From Pseudomonadota bacterium (GTDB lineage: Bacteria; Pseudomonadota; Gammaproteobacteria; Ga0077536): a stretch of DNA of 64,000 nt. Under the pieces are notes generated by a model. It saw nothing but the letters and a program-made list of their open reading frames with translations. It had not been told where the DNA came from and searched no databases. The position numbers and the translations under genes are program-made. Shown piece after piece: positions 25,732 to 33,795 of this stretch. The stretch covers positions 62,001-126,000 of the forward strand of contig JADJYF010000018.1 in the NCBI GenBank assembly GCA_016719885.1, in the 5' to 3' direction. Each line of letters begins with the position of its first letter. The stretch's first letter is position 1.

Positions 25732-26366
25732 GAAGCTGGCCTCGATTGATTGCCGTAATCCAGATCCGCGGGCGTGCCATCGGTACGCCGTCGTCGCGCC
25801 CACGCCAGCAGGCCGCACAGCAAGGCGCTGCCCGCCACGCCAACCGCGCCCTGGCGCAGGCGCAGCGCGCGGCTGCCGACACTGAAACGCCATGCCGCCC
25901 GCCATTCGCCACCGTTCAGCGCCGGCGTGCGCAGCAGGGCAAGGTAGGTGCCCTCGCCCTCGAACGCGTGGCGCAGCACCACGCTGCCGTCGATGGGCAC
26001 GGTCGGCGCGAGGCGCGCCACGCTGGCGGCCTCGATGGTGGCGGCGTCCCAGGCGGCGACCGCCGCTTCCGAGCTGTCACCGTCGGCGCGCAACAGGCGC
26101 ACTTCTATCGGCATGGCGGTGAGCGCGGCATCGACCACGTCGAACACCACGAGCGTGGCGCCCGGCCCGGGCAAGGCGTCGCAATACATCTCGCCATCGT
26201 GCAGCGCGGGCTGGTAGAGCGCCACGTCCACGCGCCACGCGCCGAGGCGCAGTTGGCAGGCCGGGCCGCCGCCGGCCTCGCCGTGCGCGCGCACCACGCC
26301 GCCTGCCAGCACGCCCGTCAACAGCAGCGCCAGGCGTGCAGCGTGGCGCTCAATGATGACCGGCAT
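25728..26366 (-). CDS. Exported single-pass membrane protein of unknown function in the cop operon
   Basis: I do not recognise a family for this 212-residue protein. It has a signal sequence (IERHAARLALLLTGVLAGGV), a histidine-containing mature N-terminus AHGEAG, a beta-rich middle (ATLVVFDVVDAALTAMPIEVR; VVLRHAFEGEGTYLALL) and a C-terminal helix near 180-198 followed by WARRRR, a classic stop-transfer. It looks like a periplasmic Ig-like domain anchored by one helix. It overlaps copC downstream and the His-tailed protein upstream by a few bases, so it probably belongs to copper handling. Starts at 26387, 26372 or 26366 are possible. Confidence 0.6.
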   Translation of the reverse strand: MPVIIERHAARLALLLTGVLAGGVVRAHGEAGGGPACQLRLGAWRVDVALYQPALHDGEMYCDALPGPGATLVVFDVVDAALTAMPIEVRLLRADGDSSEAAVAAWDAATIEAASVARLAPTVPIDGSVVLRHAFEGEGTYLALLRTPALNGGEWRAAWRFSVGSRALRLRQGAVGVAGSALLCGLLAWARRRRTDGTPADLDYGNQSRPAS

Positions 26367-26823
26367 GAGCATCGCCGCCGCCGGCATCGCGCGCCGCCGT
26401 CGGCGTCTTGAACTGCGCGGACTGCGCGTCGAGGCCGGGCAGTTTCACGAACACCACCGCTTCGCTGTCCGCCGCGAGGGCGGCCGGCGCCGCGGCGCTG
26501 AAGCGGTTGTCGCCATCCGCCGCGAGCGTCACGCGCACGTCCTGCGCCGGGAAGCGTACCGCCGCCTCGCCGCCGGCGCTGGTCTGCGGCTCGTCGAGAT
26601 GATTGGTGACGTAGACCAGCACACGCCCGTCATGGATCACGAGTTCGAGGTGCAAGGGCCCGGCCATGCGCATGCGCCCGCCGTGAGCGCTGGCGCGGCC
26701 GTCGAAATAGGCATCGCTGTGGGCCTGTAAGACATGCGGCGTAGCACACAACGTCAAGCCGACCAGCGCCAGGATGGCGGACCAGCGGCGCGGCTTGCGG
26801 GCAAAGGGGGCGTGGAATTGCAT
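26350..26823 (-). CDS. Secreted His-tailed protein, first gene of the cop operon
   Basis: A 157-residue exported protein of no recognised family. The signal peptide spans about 15-34 (LALVGLTLCATPHVLQAH), so the mature chain starts close to HSDAYFD. A middle beta-rich region (LHLELVIHDGRVLVYVTNHLDEP) resembles periplasmic metal-handling sandwich domains. The C-terminus GGGDAHAGHH is rich in histidine and could bind copper. It starts the minus-strand operon followed by the single-pass protein, copC and the copD fusion, and it diverges from the deacetylase at 26991. The copper role is inferred from neighbours. Confidence 0.65.
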   Translation of the reverse strand: MQFHAPFARKPRRWSAILALVGLTLCATPHVLQAHSDAYFDGRASAHGGRMRMAGPLHLELVIHDGRVLVYVTNHLDEPQTSAGGEAAVRFPAQDVRVTLAADGDNRFSAAAPAALAADSEAVVFVKLPGLDAQSAQFKTPTAARDAGGGDAHAGHH

Positions 26824-26990
26824 GCGGGAGTTGTCCTGTGTGTGTCCTCGAAGGACCGCGCCGGCGCGGCACGGTTCGCTGCATGGTAGCGGGGTCGGGC
26901 GCCGCACGAGCCGTGGCATCTTGTCGCGGGCCGCGTGCCCGCGATGATTGCGTATATTCTGCATGGTCTGAATACCCAGGGGAGAACACC

Positions 26991-27881
26991 GTGTCCGACC
27001 ATCGCCTGTCCTGCTGTATCACCTTCGACTTCGATGCCATGTCCTCGTGGATAGGATCGCTGAAATCGAATAATCCCAGCACCATTTCACGCGGTCAGTT
27101 CGGCGCCGTCGCCATTCCGCGCTTGCTGGCCCTGTTGAAGGCGCGCGACATCCGCGCGAGCTTCGCGGTGCCTGGCCATACCGCCTACGCCTACCCGCGC
27201 CTGGTGCAGGCCATCGTCGAGCACGGTCATGAAATCGTGCATCACGGTTGGGTGCACGAGAATCCGGCTGACTTCGACGAGGCCGGCGAGCGCAACGTGC
27301 TCGAGCAAGGCCTCACGGCCTTGCAGCGGGTGGCCGGCGTCACGCCTCGCGGTTACCGCTCGCCGGCCTGGGATCTCAGCACGCGCACGGTCGACCTGCT
27401 GCTCGAATACGGCTTCGAATACGAGTCGAGCTGCATGGGCCATGATTTCTTCCCCTACTACCTGCGCAGCGGCGATCGCTGGTCGCTGGATGGCCCTTAT
27501 CATTTCGGCGCCACCACTTCGCTCATCGAAATGCCGGTGACCTGGAGCCTCGACGACTTTCCGCCCGCGGAATTCGTGCTCGGCATGAACACCGGCCTGC
27601 AGGCGCCGTCGCAGATGGAGGAAAACTGGCGCGCCGATTTCGACTACGCCCATCGCGACTGCCAGGGCGGCGTGTTCATCCTCACGCTCCATCCCCAGAC
27701 CATCGCGCGCGGTCGCTATTTCCTGCTGCTCGAACGTCTGCTCGATTACTACGCCGGTCACGACGGCGTGGTGTTCGAATCGATGGGCGATTACGTGACG
27801 CGCTGGAAGCGGGCCAATCCGCTCGAAGCATGGAAGGCGGCCAACGCCGATCTGACCGGCGCCCATGCCATCACCCCGTGA
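26991..27881 (+). CDS. NodB-type polysaccharide deacetylase family protein (PuuE/PgdA-like)
   Basis: A 296-residue cytosolic protein. The metal-binding pattern starts with CCITFDFDAMSSW (D at 13-15) and continues with the HHGWVHENP segment near 80-90 and GYRSPAWD. Its length and divergent motifs resemble the allantoinase PuuE or Helicobacter PgdA branch of the deacetylase superfamily more than secreted chitin-type enzymes. The GTG at 26991 has GGGGAG 7 bases upstream and is clearly the start; a longer frame begins in non-coding DNA. TATATT at 26953-26958 may be its -10 box. It converges with the membrane-protein gene at 27897. Confidence 0.86.
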   Translation: MSDHRLSCCITFDFDAMSSWIGSLKSNNPSTISRGQFGAVAIPRLLALLKARDIRASFAVPGHTAYAYPRLVQAIVEHGHEIVHHGWVHENPADFDEAGERNVLEQGLTALQRVAGVTPRGYRSPAWDLSTRTVDLLLEYGFEYESSCMGHDFFPYYLRSGDRWSLDGPYHFGATTSLIEMPVTWSLDDFPPAEFVLGMNTGLQAPSQMEENWRADFDYAHRDCQGGVFILTLHPQTIARGRYFLLLERLLDYYAGHDGVVFESMGDYVTRWKRANPLEAWKAANADLTGAHAITP

Positions 27882-27896
27882 GCGCCCGCTGGCGCG

Positions 27897-28715
27897 CTAG
27901 AACGTGACGCCGAAGCGGCCGCGCAGCGCGAAGCCCAGCACCATGGTGAGCGCGAACAGGCCCCAGCTCGCGCTCGACAGCCCGCCCCACGCCGCGCCGG
28001 CGCGGGGATAGGCGAGTTCGACGCTGCGCACCGCCTGCTGCGCGTCCAGCGGCGGCGCCTGCGGCGCCAGCAGCACCTCCGGCGCGTTGGCGCGAAACAT
28101 GAGCGGCGCGATCAGCGTGCCGCGGGTCTCCACCTGCACCGGCACCTCGACCTTGTTGGTACCGCTGCGCACGGTCAGGCGATGCTCGCCCGGCGCCAGC
28201 GCGCGCAGTAACCAGCGGACTTCGCCGCGCGCCGGCATGCGCAACGCCGCGGTTTCGGCGCGCAGGCCCGACGGCAGTTCGAGTTCGAGCTCGGCGTTGG
28301 CGCCGAGCTTGTCCAGCCCCACCACCAGCATCACGCTTTCACCGGCCGCCAGTGGCCGATGGGCGAAGCGCGCCTCGACCTGCGCCAGCACCATCACCAT
28401 CGGCAGCAGCATGACCAGCAAGGGCGGCACGGCCAAGGCCAGGTAGCGCAGGCTGAGCAGGAACACGCGGCCCTGGGCGCGGGCCACCACCGCGAGATCG
28501 TCACGGAACAGGCGCATCTCCAGCAGGTAGGCCTGGATGAGGCGCTGCACGCGCCGGATGCCGGCCTGGCTGGACGCGTAACGGAACACCAGCAATGCCA
28601 ACGCCGTCACCGGCAGCGCCAGCACCAGCATCTGCCACGGCCAGGCGAGGCCGCGCACCGGCGTCAGCAGCAGCGCGACCAGCCAGCTGGCGGCGTCATT
28701 GAGCGTGCTCCACAT
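27897..28715 (-). CDS. Multi-pass membrane protein of unknown function (possibly EMC3/Oxa1-like)
   Basis: A 272-residue protein that I cannot assign firmly. Hydrophobic segments lie near 27-44, 90-112 and 249-264. Between the first two is a positively charged helical stretch (ASSQAGIRRVQRLIQAYLLE), and a soluble beta-rich domain at 120-235 follows. A membrane hairpin around a charged helix recalls the EMC3/Oxa1 superfamily, but this is a weak resemblance. It is the last gene of the minus-strand cassette with the small ribbon-helix-helix protein and the AlkP-superfamily enzymes, 27 bases after the former, so it is probably co-transcribed. Confidence 0.6.
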   Translation of the reverse strand: MWSTLNDAASWLVALLLTPVRGLAWPWQMLVLALPVTALALLVFRYASSQAGIRRVQRLIQAYLLEMRLFRDDLAVVARAQGRVFLLSLRYLALAVPPLLVMLLPMVMVLAQVEARFAHRPLAAGESVMLVVGLDKLGANAELELELPSGLRAETAALRMPARGEVRWLLRALAPGEHRLTVRSGTNKVEVPVQVETRGTLIAPLMFRANAPEVLLAPQAPPLDAQQAVRSVELAYPRAGAAWGGLSSASWGLFALTMVLGFALRGRFGVTF

Positions 28716-28742
28716 GCGCGGCGTGTGCGGACCGGATGCGGC

Positions 28743-28937
28743 TCAGCGCAGGTAGCCGAGGCCGCGCAGCTTGGCCTGGATATCTTCGTTGGAATCCGCC
28801 GATTCGATGGCGGCAATGGCCTGCTCCAGCACGTGCACCGCGAACTCGTCGGCCGAGGTGTAGCCCGCCACTTCAGCATAGAGCTTGAGCTTGTCCCACA
28901 GACCTTCGTCGACCTTGATTTTCTTGTGACCGAACAC
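28743..28937 (-). CDS. Small ribbon-helix-helix-like protein with a GLGYL tail
   Basis: A 64-residue protein starting at GTG 28937 with AGGTGG upstream. Residues 3-40 (HKKIKVDEGLWDKLKLYAEV, then AGYTSADEFAVHVLEQAI) have the strand-helix-helix pattern of MetJ/Arc-type folds. An acidic stretch ESADSNEDIQ follows, and the protein ends KLRGLGYLR. The sulfatase-like enzyme at 33796-35859 ends with almost the same peptide, RLRGLGYIK. It may be a regulator or a small partner protein of the enzymes in this cassette. It lies downstream of the frameshifted phosphodiesterase gene and just before the membrane-protein gene. Confidence 0.65.
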   Translation of the reverse strand: MFGHKKIKVDEGLWDKLKLYAEVAGYTSADEFAVHVLEQAIAAIESADSNEDIQAKLRGLGYLR

Positions 28938-29037
28938 GCTGCCACCTGTTTGTTGACTGATATGAAACGCGGGCGCACCGCACCTGTGCGGCGAGCCTAG
29001 CACCCCCTCGACGCGCGCGCCAAACCGCCGCCATGCT

Positions 29038-30988
29038 TCAGAACACCGAGTGTCCCTGCATGGCGGCCGGCACCTCGACGCCGAAATATTCGAGCAGGCT
29101 GACCGGCAGATCGCGGAGATCCGCGTCCTCGCGACGCAGCGGCCGATTGGTGATGAGCGTGCCGGGCACCGCCGCAGGATCCATGCAGTGATCGCCACTC
29201 CATTCGTCGAGATTGTCTTCGAGCAGCGTGGCGCCGAGTTTGCCGCTGGTGGTGTCCCACGACGCGCGATAGCCGCGTGCGTAGCCGACGATGATGTCGG
29301 GCGCGTCGTCGACATGCGGCCCGTGGTAGACGTCCTCGCGCAGCACCGGCGCACTGACCACGCGCGGCCCGCCTTCGCCGTCGGTCCAGGTTTTCAGCTG
29401 TTCGACCAGCTCGCGCGCCAGTGCTTCGCGCTCAGCGGCGGCGACGATGCCGTCGCGCTCCCGTCCGGCCACGTTGATGTACAGCGAATTGAGACCGATG
29501 GCGTAGGCGCGCGTCGCCGACCAATCGATGCCTTTCAGCCACGCCACGTCCTCGCGCGCCGTGCCGGCCAGGCGCTTGAGATAGCCATGCTGCTCTAGCC
29601 AGGTGTTCAAATGCGCCTGGCGGGTGAACGGCGCGAAACCGTGATCGGACATGATCATGAACAAGGTGTCATCGTCGATGGCATCCAGCACCTTGCCGAT
29701 CATGCGATCGATCTCGACATAGGTGTCCTGCATCGCGGCCAGCAGGTCCGGCGGCGTGTCGGCATCGTGATTGACGTGCGTGGCATCCGCTTCGCGATAC
29801 AGCATGTGATGACGTTGATCGACGCTGCCGACATAGAAGAACAGCAGGCGCCGCCCCTCGCCATCACGAAACTGCCGCAGCTGGTAATCGAGCAGGCGGC
29901 GACGTTCCTCGAGCACCAGTTCCGACTGCTGCACGAACTCGCGCGGTGTCAGCACGTGGTTCTGCAGGGCTTTGCTGTTCTCGGGCATTTCCTGGGTGTA
30001 GAACGGCCCGACCGCGGCCGCCACGGTTTGCGCATAGTCGTCGGGCGTGGCGATGATCTGCGCCGGATTGCGCGGGTCGATGTTGACCGGCGAGGCGAAC
30101 AGGGCGAAGTCGGGCGCGCTGGCCTTGAGATAGAAGCGCACCATGCCCGGCACCTTGACCATGCCCGGCACCAGCGAAAACTCCACCGGCACCCAATCGC
30201 TCCACTGACCGACCGCCAGCATCACCTCGTGCCCGCCGATGCTGACCATCGCCACCGGGTGCTCGGCGTCGACGTAGACTTCGAAATCGATGCTGCTGAA
30301 TGGCGCATCGGCGCGAAAGGCGTTGGGCGGCCCCTCGAGACGCGCCTTCACCACGCCGTTGCGGACGGCGACGCGACGTATGAGCCCGCCCGACACTTCC
30401 CGCGAGCGGGTGTCGGCGGCGCTGGTGTAATAGGCGAAGGTGCCGGGCGTGCCACGCAGGTCGGGCGTGCCCATGCCCGAGATGGCGCGACCGCCGCTTT
30501 CCACCGGCGGGTAGTTGGCCGGGATCTGGAACAGCGTGGTGGCGACGCCGGCCTTTTCCAACACCTGCCAGAACGCCGTGCCGTCACGCAGCAGCAGCGG
30601 TTGCTCGGCCGCCAGCGGCAGGCGCCAATCGCCGAGCGCCAACGGCGCGCGCGTGGCCGGCGCGACGCGCGACGACGACAGGTAGGGCAGCATGGTTGCG
30701 CGATCCATGCCGAGGAAAGTCGAACAGACCGTGGCCGCCCGGATCCATGCCGGTGATGAAGTTCGACCACGCGACCGGGCTTTGCGGAGGATTGGCGGTG
30801 CCGAGCGGCATGAAGCCCCCGTTGTCCATCACGCGCTTGATGTTGGGCAGCAGGTCGCGCGCCACCAGTTCGCGCGTCATGGCTGGGTCGAGACCGTCGA
30901 CGCCCAGCACCACCGCGCGACGCGGCGTTTCGGCCTGCGCTACGCCACACAGCGCCGCCAGCACGGCGGCCAGCCACGCCCGCTTCAT
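29038..30988 (-). pseudogene. AlkP-superfamily phosphodiesterase/nucleotide-pyrophosphatase-like gene with a frameshift
   Basis: The reading frame from ATG 30988 encodes a signal peptide (RAWLAAVLAALCGVAQA) and the metal-site start AVVLGVDGLDPAMTRELVAR through SPVAWSNFITGMDPGGHGLFDF. It then leaves frame at the CC pair at 30714-30715. Removing one C restores FDFLGMDRATMLPYL and the remaining 556 residues (30708 to 29038), which contain IMSDHGFAPF and DAPDIIVGYARGY. The order of motifs matches the intact paralogue upstream. Its start overlaps that gene (ATGA). This may be a recent inactivation, a sequencing error or, less likely, programmed frameshifting. The rest of the gene shows no further damage. 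Confidence 0.8.
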
Positions 30989-33126
30989 GACGGGCTCGCG
31001 GCCAGCGGCTCGTTGTTGACCTCGAGACGGACACCGTTCATGTAGGCGGGCTGCGCGACACCGAACAAATCGAGCAGGGTCGGCGCGAGATCCATGATGC
31101 CCGGATCGGCCGCCTCGACCCGCCAGTTGCAGAACAGCACGCCCGGCACCAGGCGCGGGTCGATGCAATGATCGCCGCTCCAGGCCTTGGTGTTGTCCTT
31201 GAACACGCGGTCCGAGACCTTGCCGACCGCGCTGTCCCATGATGCGCGGTAACCGGCGTTGTAACCGACCACCAGATCCGCGCCGTTGTCGCGGTAAGGG
31301 CCACCGCTGTTGATGCGATCGCGATCGAACACGGTGTTGATGGCGGTGCTGCCGGTGTCGCTGTCGACCAAGCCGGACAACTGCTCGATCAATTGGCGCT
31401 TCAGCGCTTCGCTTTCCTCGCCCGCGGCGACGATGCCCTGGGATTCACGACCGCGCTGATTGATGTAGATGCCGCTCAAGCCGAAGGCATAGGCCTTGGT
31501 GCGCGTCCAGTCGATGCCGTCGAACCAGTCACCGCTGTCGACCCCTTCCTTCAAGAACAGCAGACCGTTCTCCTTGAGCCAGGTATTGAGATTGACGCCA
31601 CGACGAAACGACTGGAAGCCGTGATCGGAGATTACCATCAGCATTTCATCGGCGCCCATGCGCTTGCGCACGCGCCCCACCAGTTCGTCGACGCGCACGT
31701 ACATGTCGCGGATGGTGTCGCGGTAGCGCGCGATGTCCTTGCCGCGATTGGCCGGGTGATCGGCATCGAGATAGCGGAAGAACATGTGCTGCAGGCGGTC
31801 CGTGCCGTCGAACACGCAGGCCACCACGCCGCTGCGCGTGGTGTCGAGCGCATTTTCGAACATGCGTTCGCGCTCCTGGTGATGATCTAGCGTCTGTTGC
31901 AGGAAGGCGTCCTCGTCGATCACTTCCTCGTTCAAGGCCCAGGTGTCCTCGGCAAGGCCGAGAGTGGAGAATTCACCGAGCAGCTTGGCCAGGTAGACCG
32001 AGTAATAGGCCGGCCACGAGATCGGCAGGGCCGGATGCTCGGGGTCGATATTGATGGGTGTGACGTAGAGCCCGAAGTGCGATTCGATATGCGTCATATA
32101 GAAGCGCGCGATGCCATACACGCGCACGCCGAAGCCGGCCTTGAACACCAGCCGCACCCATGGCGAATACTCGCGCTCCACCAGGCGCAGGCGCTGACCG
32201 CCGATCTCGAGCAGGCAGGCGCGCTCGGCCGGCAACAGCTTGACCGTGAACGGCACGCTCATCGGCGCCGCGCCGCTGCGCAGCGGGTTGGCGGGGCCGA
32301 GGATCTCGGTATGAATCACGCCGTCGGCGTCGGGCGCCACCAGGTGGCGTTCACCACCGGTGGTCTCGGGCGCGGTGCTGCCGCCCGCCACTTCGTCGCG
32401 CGACGTCGTGTAGTAGGTGAACGAGCCCTGGCTGCCGCGTAGATCGGGCACGCACATCGCCGACAGCAGCATGCCGGCGAATTTCTCGGGCGGAAACGTC
32501 AGCGGCACGCGCAGGATGTTGCACAGCACGCCGTGCTCGCCGAGGATGGTCCAGAACGCGCGGCTCTTGCGCAGCCCGCGCAACAGGGGCCGGCCGAGCG
32601 GAATCACCCAATCGCCGACGCGCACGGTGCGGGTCGGCGCGCCGATCTCGGAACTCGACAGGCGCGGCTGGTAGGTGCGCAGGTCGCGGTTCAGGAAATC
32701 GAACACGTTGTGACGGGTCGGATCGACCCCGGTCATGAACGACGACCACGCCACCGGCGAGATGGCGGGATAGGTGGTGCGCAGACGATTGAACGTGCCT
32801 TCGGCGGCGAGCGCCGAGAAATTCGGCAAGGCGCCTTCCGCCATCCATTGCTCGCACAGCGCCGGGTCGAGACCGTCGAGGCCGAGCACCACCACGCGCT
32901 TGACGCGCGCGCGGCGCTGGCTGCGACGGCGGCGAATGGCGCGCAACAGCGCGCGCAAGGGCCACAACAGCATGGCCAGCGCGCCCGCCAACAGTGCACT
33001 CAGCACTGCCAGCAGCGAGCCGACCAGCGCAAAGCCCGCGCCCGGCCCGACATAGGCCTCGGCGGCCGGCGCCAGCGCGCAGGCAGCGATCAGGATCGGC
33101 AACGGCTTCGAGTGTGCGCGGCTCAT
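30985..33126 (-). CDS. Membrane-anchored AlkP-superfamily phosphodiesterase-like enzyme
   Basis: A 713-residue protein. A signal-like N-terminus (about 8-24) and a strong membrane helix (about 33-57) are followed by a basic stretch RAIRRRRSQRRARVKR. The type I phosphodiesterase/nucleotide-pyrophosphatase fold begins at VVVLGLDGLDPALC (D84 as metal ligand), with TTYPAISPVAWSSFMTG at the nucleophile region and MVISDHGFQSFRRG at the second metal site. It probably hydrolyses or transfers phosphate- or sulfate-type esters at the envelope; the substrate is unknown. The start at 33126 overlaps the sulfotransferase stop, and its stop overlaps the frameshifted paralogue. Confidence 0.85.
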   Translation of the reverse strand: MSRAHSKPLPILIAACALAPAAEAYVGPGAGFALVGSLLAVLSALLAGALAMLLWPLRALLRAIRRRRSQRRARVKRVVVLGLDGLDPALCEQWMAEGALPNFSALAAEGTFNRLRTTYPAISPVAWSSFMTGVDPTRHNVFDFLNRDLRTYQPRLSSSEIGAPTRTVRVGDWVIPLGRPLLRGLRKSRAFWTILGEHGVLCNILRVPLTFPPEKFAGMLLSAMCVPDLRGSQGSFTYYTTSRDEVAGGSTAPETTGGERHLVAPDADGVIHTEILGPANPLRSGAAPMSVPFTVKLLPAERACLLEIGGQRLRLVEREYSPWVRLVFKAGFGVRVYGIARFYMTHIESHFGLYVTPINIDPEHPALPISWPAYYSVYLAKLLGEFSTLGLAEDTWALNEEVIDEDAFLQQTLDHHQERERMFENALDTTRSGVVACVFDGTDRLQHMFFRYLDADHPANRGKDIARYRDTIRDMYVRVDELVGRVRKRMGADEMLMVISDHGFQSFRRGVNLNTWLKENGLLFLKEGVDSGDWFDGIDWTRTKAYAFGLSGIYINQRGRESQGIVAAGEESEALKRQLIEQLSGLVDSDTGSTAINTVFDRDRINSGGPYRDNGADLVVGYNAGYRASWDSAVGKVSDRVFKDNTKAWSGDHCIDPRLVPGVLFCNWRVEAADPGIMDLAPTLLDLFGVAQPAYMNGVRLEVNNEPLAASPS

Positions 33127-33755
33127 GACTTCACCGTCGCATCGAGATCGGCACGGTTGCGATACAGCGACGCATCCACCGCCGCCGCCATGCGCGCCAC
33201 GTCGAGCCCGCCGCCGACGAACGCGGCGATCGTGCCGGCCACCGCCAAAGGTTGCGCAACCGCGTCGGCATATCTCACTTCCAGTAGCCGACAGTTGCGC
33301 TGGCGTCGCGCCCACACCCGCACCGCGACCAGATGTTTGCGATACAGCTCGGCGGTGGCGACGTCATCTACCGGATTTTCCTGGTGGCGGTTTTTCAACA
33401 TGCGATTTTGTGACGCAATGACCTCGGGCAGCGCGCGCTCGATGAGCACGATACGGTAGTCGTTGTCGGCAGGCAGGTATTTGAGCAGGTGCGAAATGAT
33501 CTTGACCGCCTTGCCACGCGCGGCGCGCAGCCAGGCACGGTCCTGCTCCTCGGCCAGCGCCGCCACCCGCTCCATTTCGAAATAACCGCGCGGGTTGTCG
33601 TCGTCGGCGCCGCGCGCGCCATCGCTCATCGCGGTCATGCCGCCGGCGGACAGCATGTTCATCAACATCGAGGTGCCGGAGCGCGGCAGGCCGGACACCA
33701 CCACCACCGGCGCACCGCGCCACATTCGCCGCAGCGCGTCGCTCAACACGCGCAT
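33123..33755 (-). CDS. P-loop sulfotransferase-family protein
   Basis: A 210-residue protein. The PAPS-binding loop is SGLPRSGTSML near residues 21-31, and an RGYFEMERV region and RIVLIERALPEVIASQ correspond to the 3'-phosphate-binding part. Such enzymes transfer sulfate from PAPS to a hydroxyl or amine, and the relatives with this start often modify lipids or polysaccharides. The start at 33755 directly precedes the fold. An upstream ATG at 33818 would overlap the sulfatase-like gene. Its stop overlaps the next gene (ATGA). The pairing with a sulfatase-like gene and AlkP-superfamily genes suggests a shared pathway, which is inferred. Confidence 0.82.
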   Translation of the reverse strand: MRVLSDALRRMWRGAPVVVVSGLPRSGTSMLMNMLSAGGMTAMSDGARGADDDNPRGYFEMERVAALAEEQDRAWLRAARGKAVKIISHLLKYLPADNDYRIVLIERALPEVIASQNRMLKNRHQENPVDDVATAELYRKHLVAVRVWARRQRNCRLLEVRYADAVAQPLAVAGTIAAFVGGGLDVARMAAAVDASLYRNRADLDATVKS

Positions 33756-33795
33756 GGCGGCGCCCCGCGTCGCTCGGCGCGCGCGCCCACGCTGG

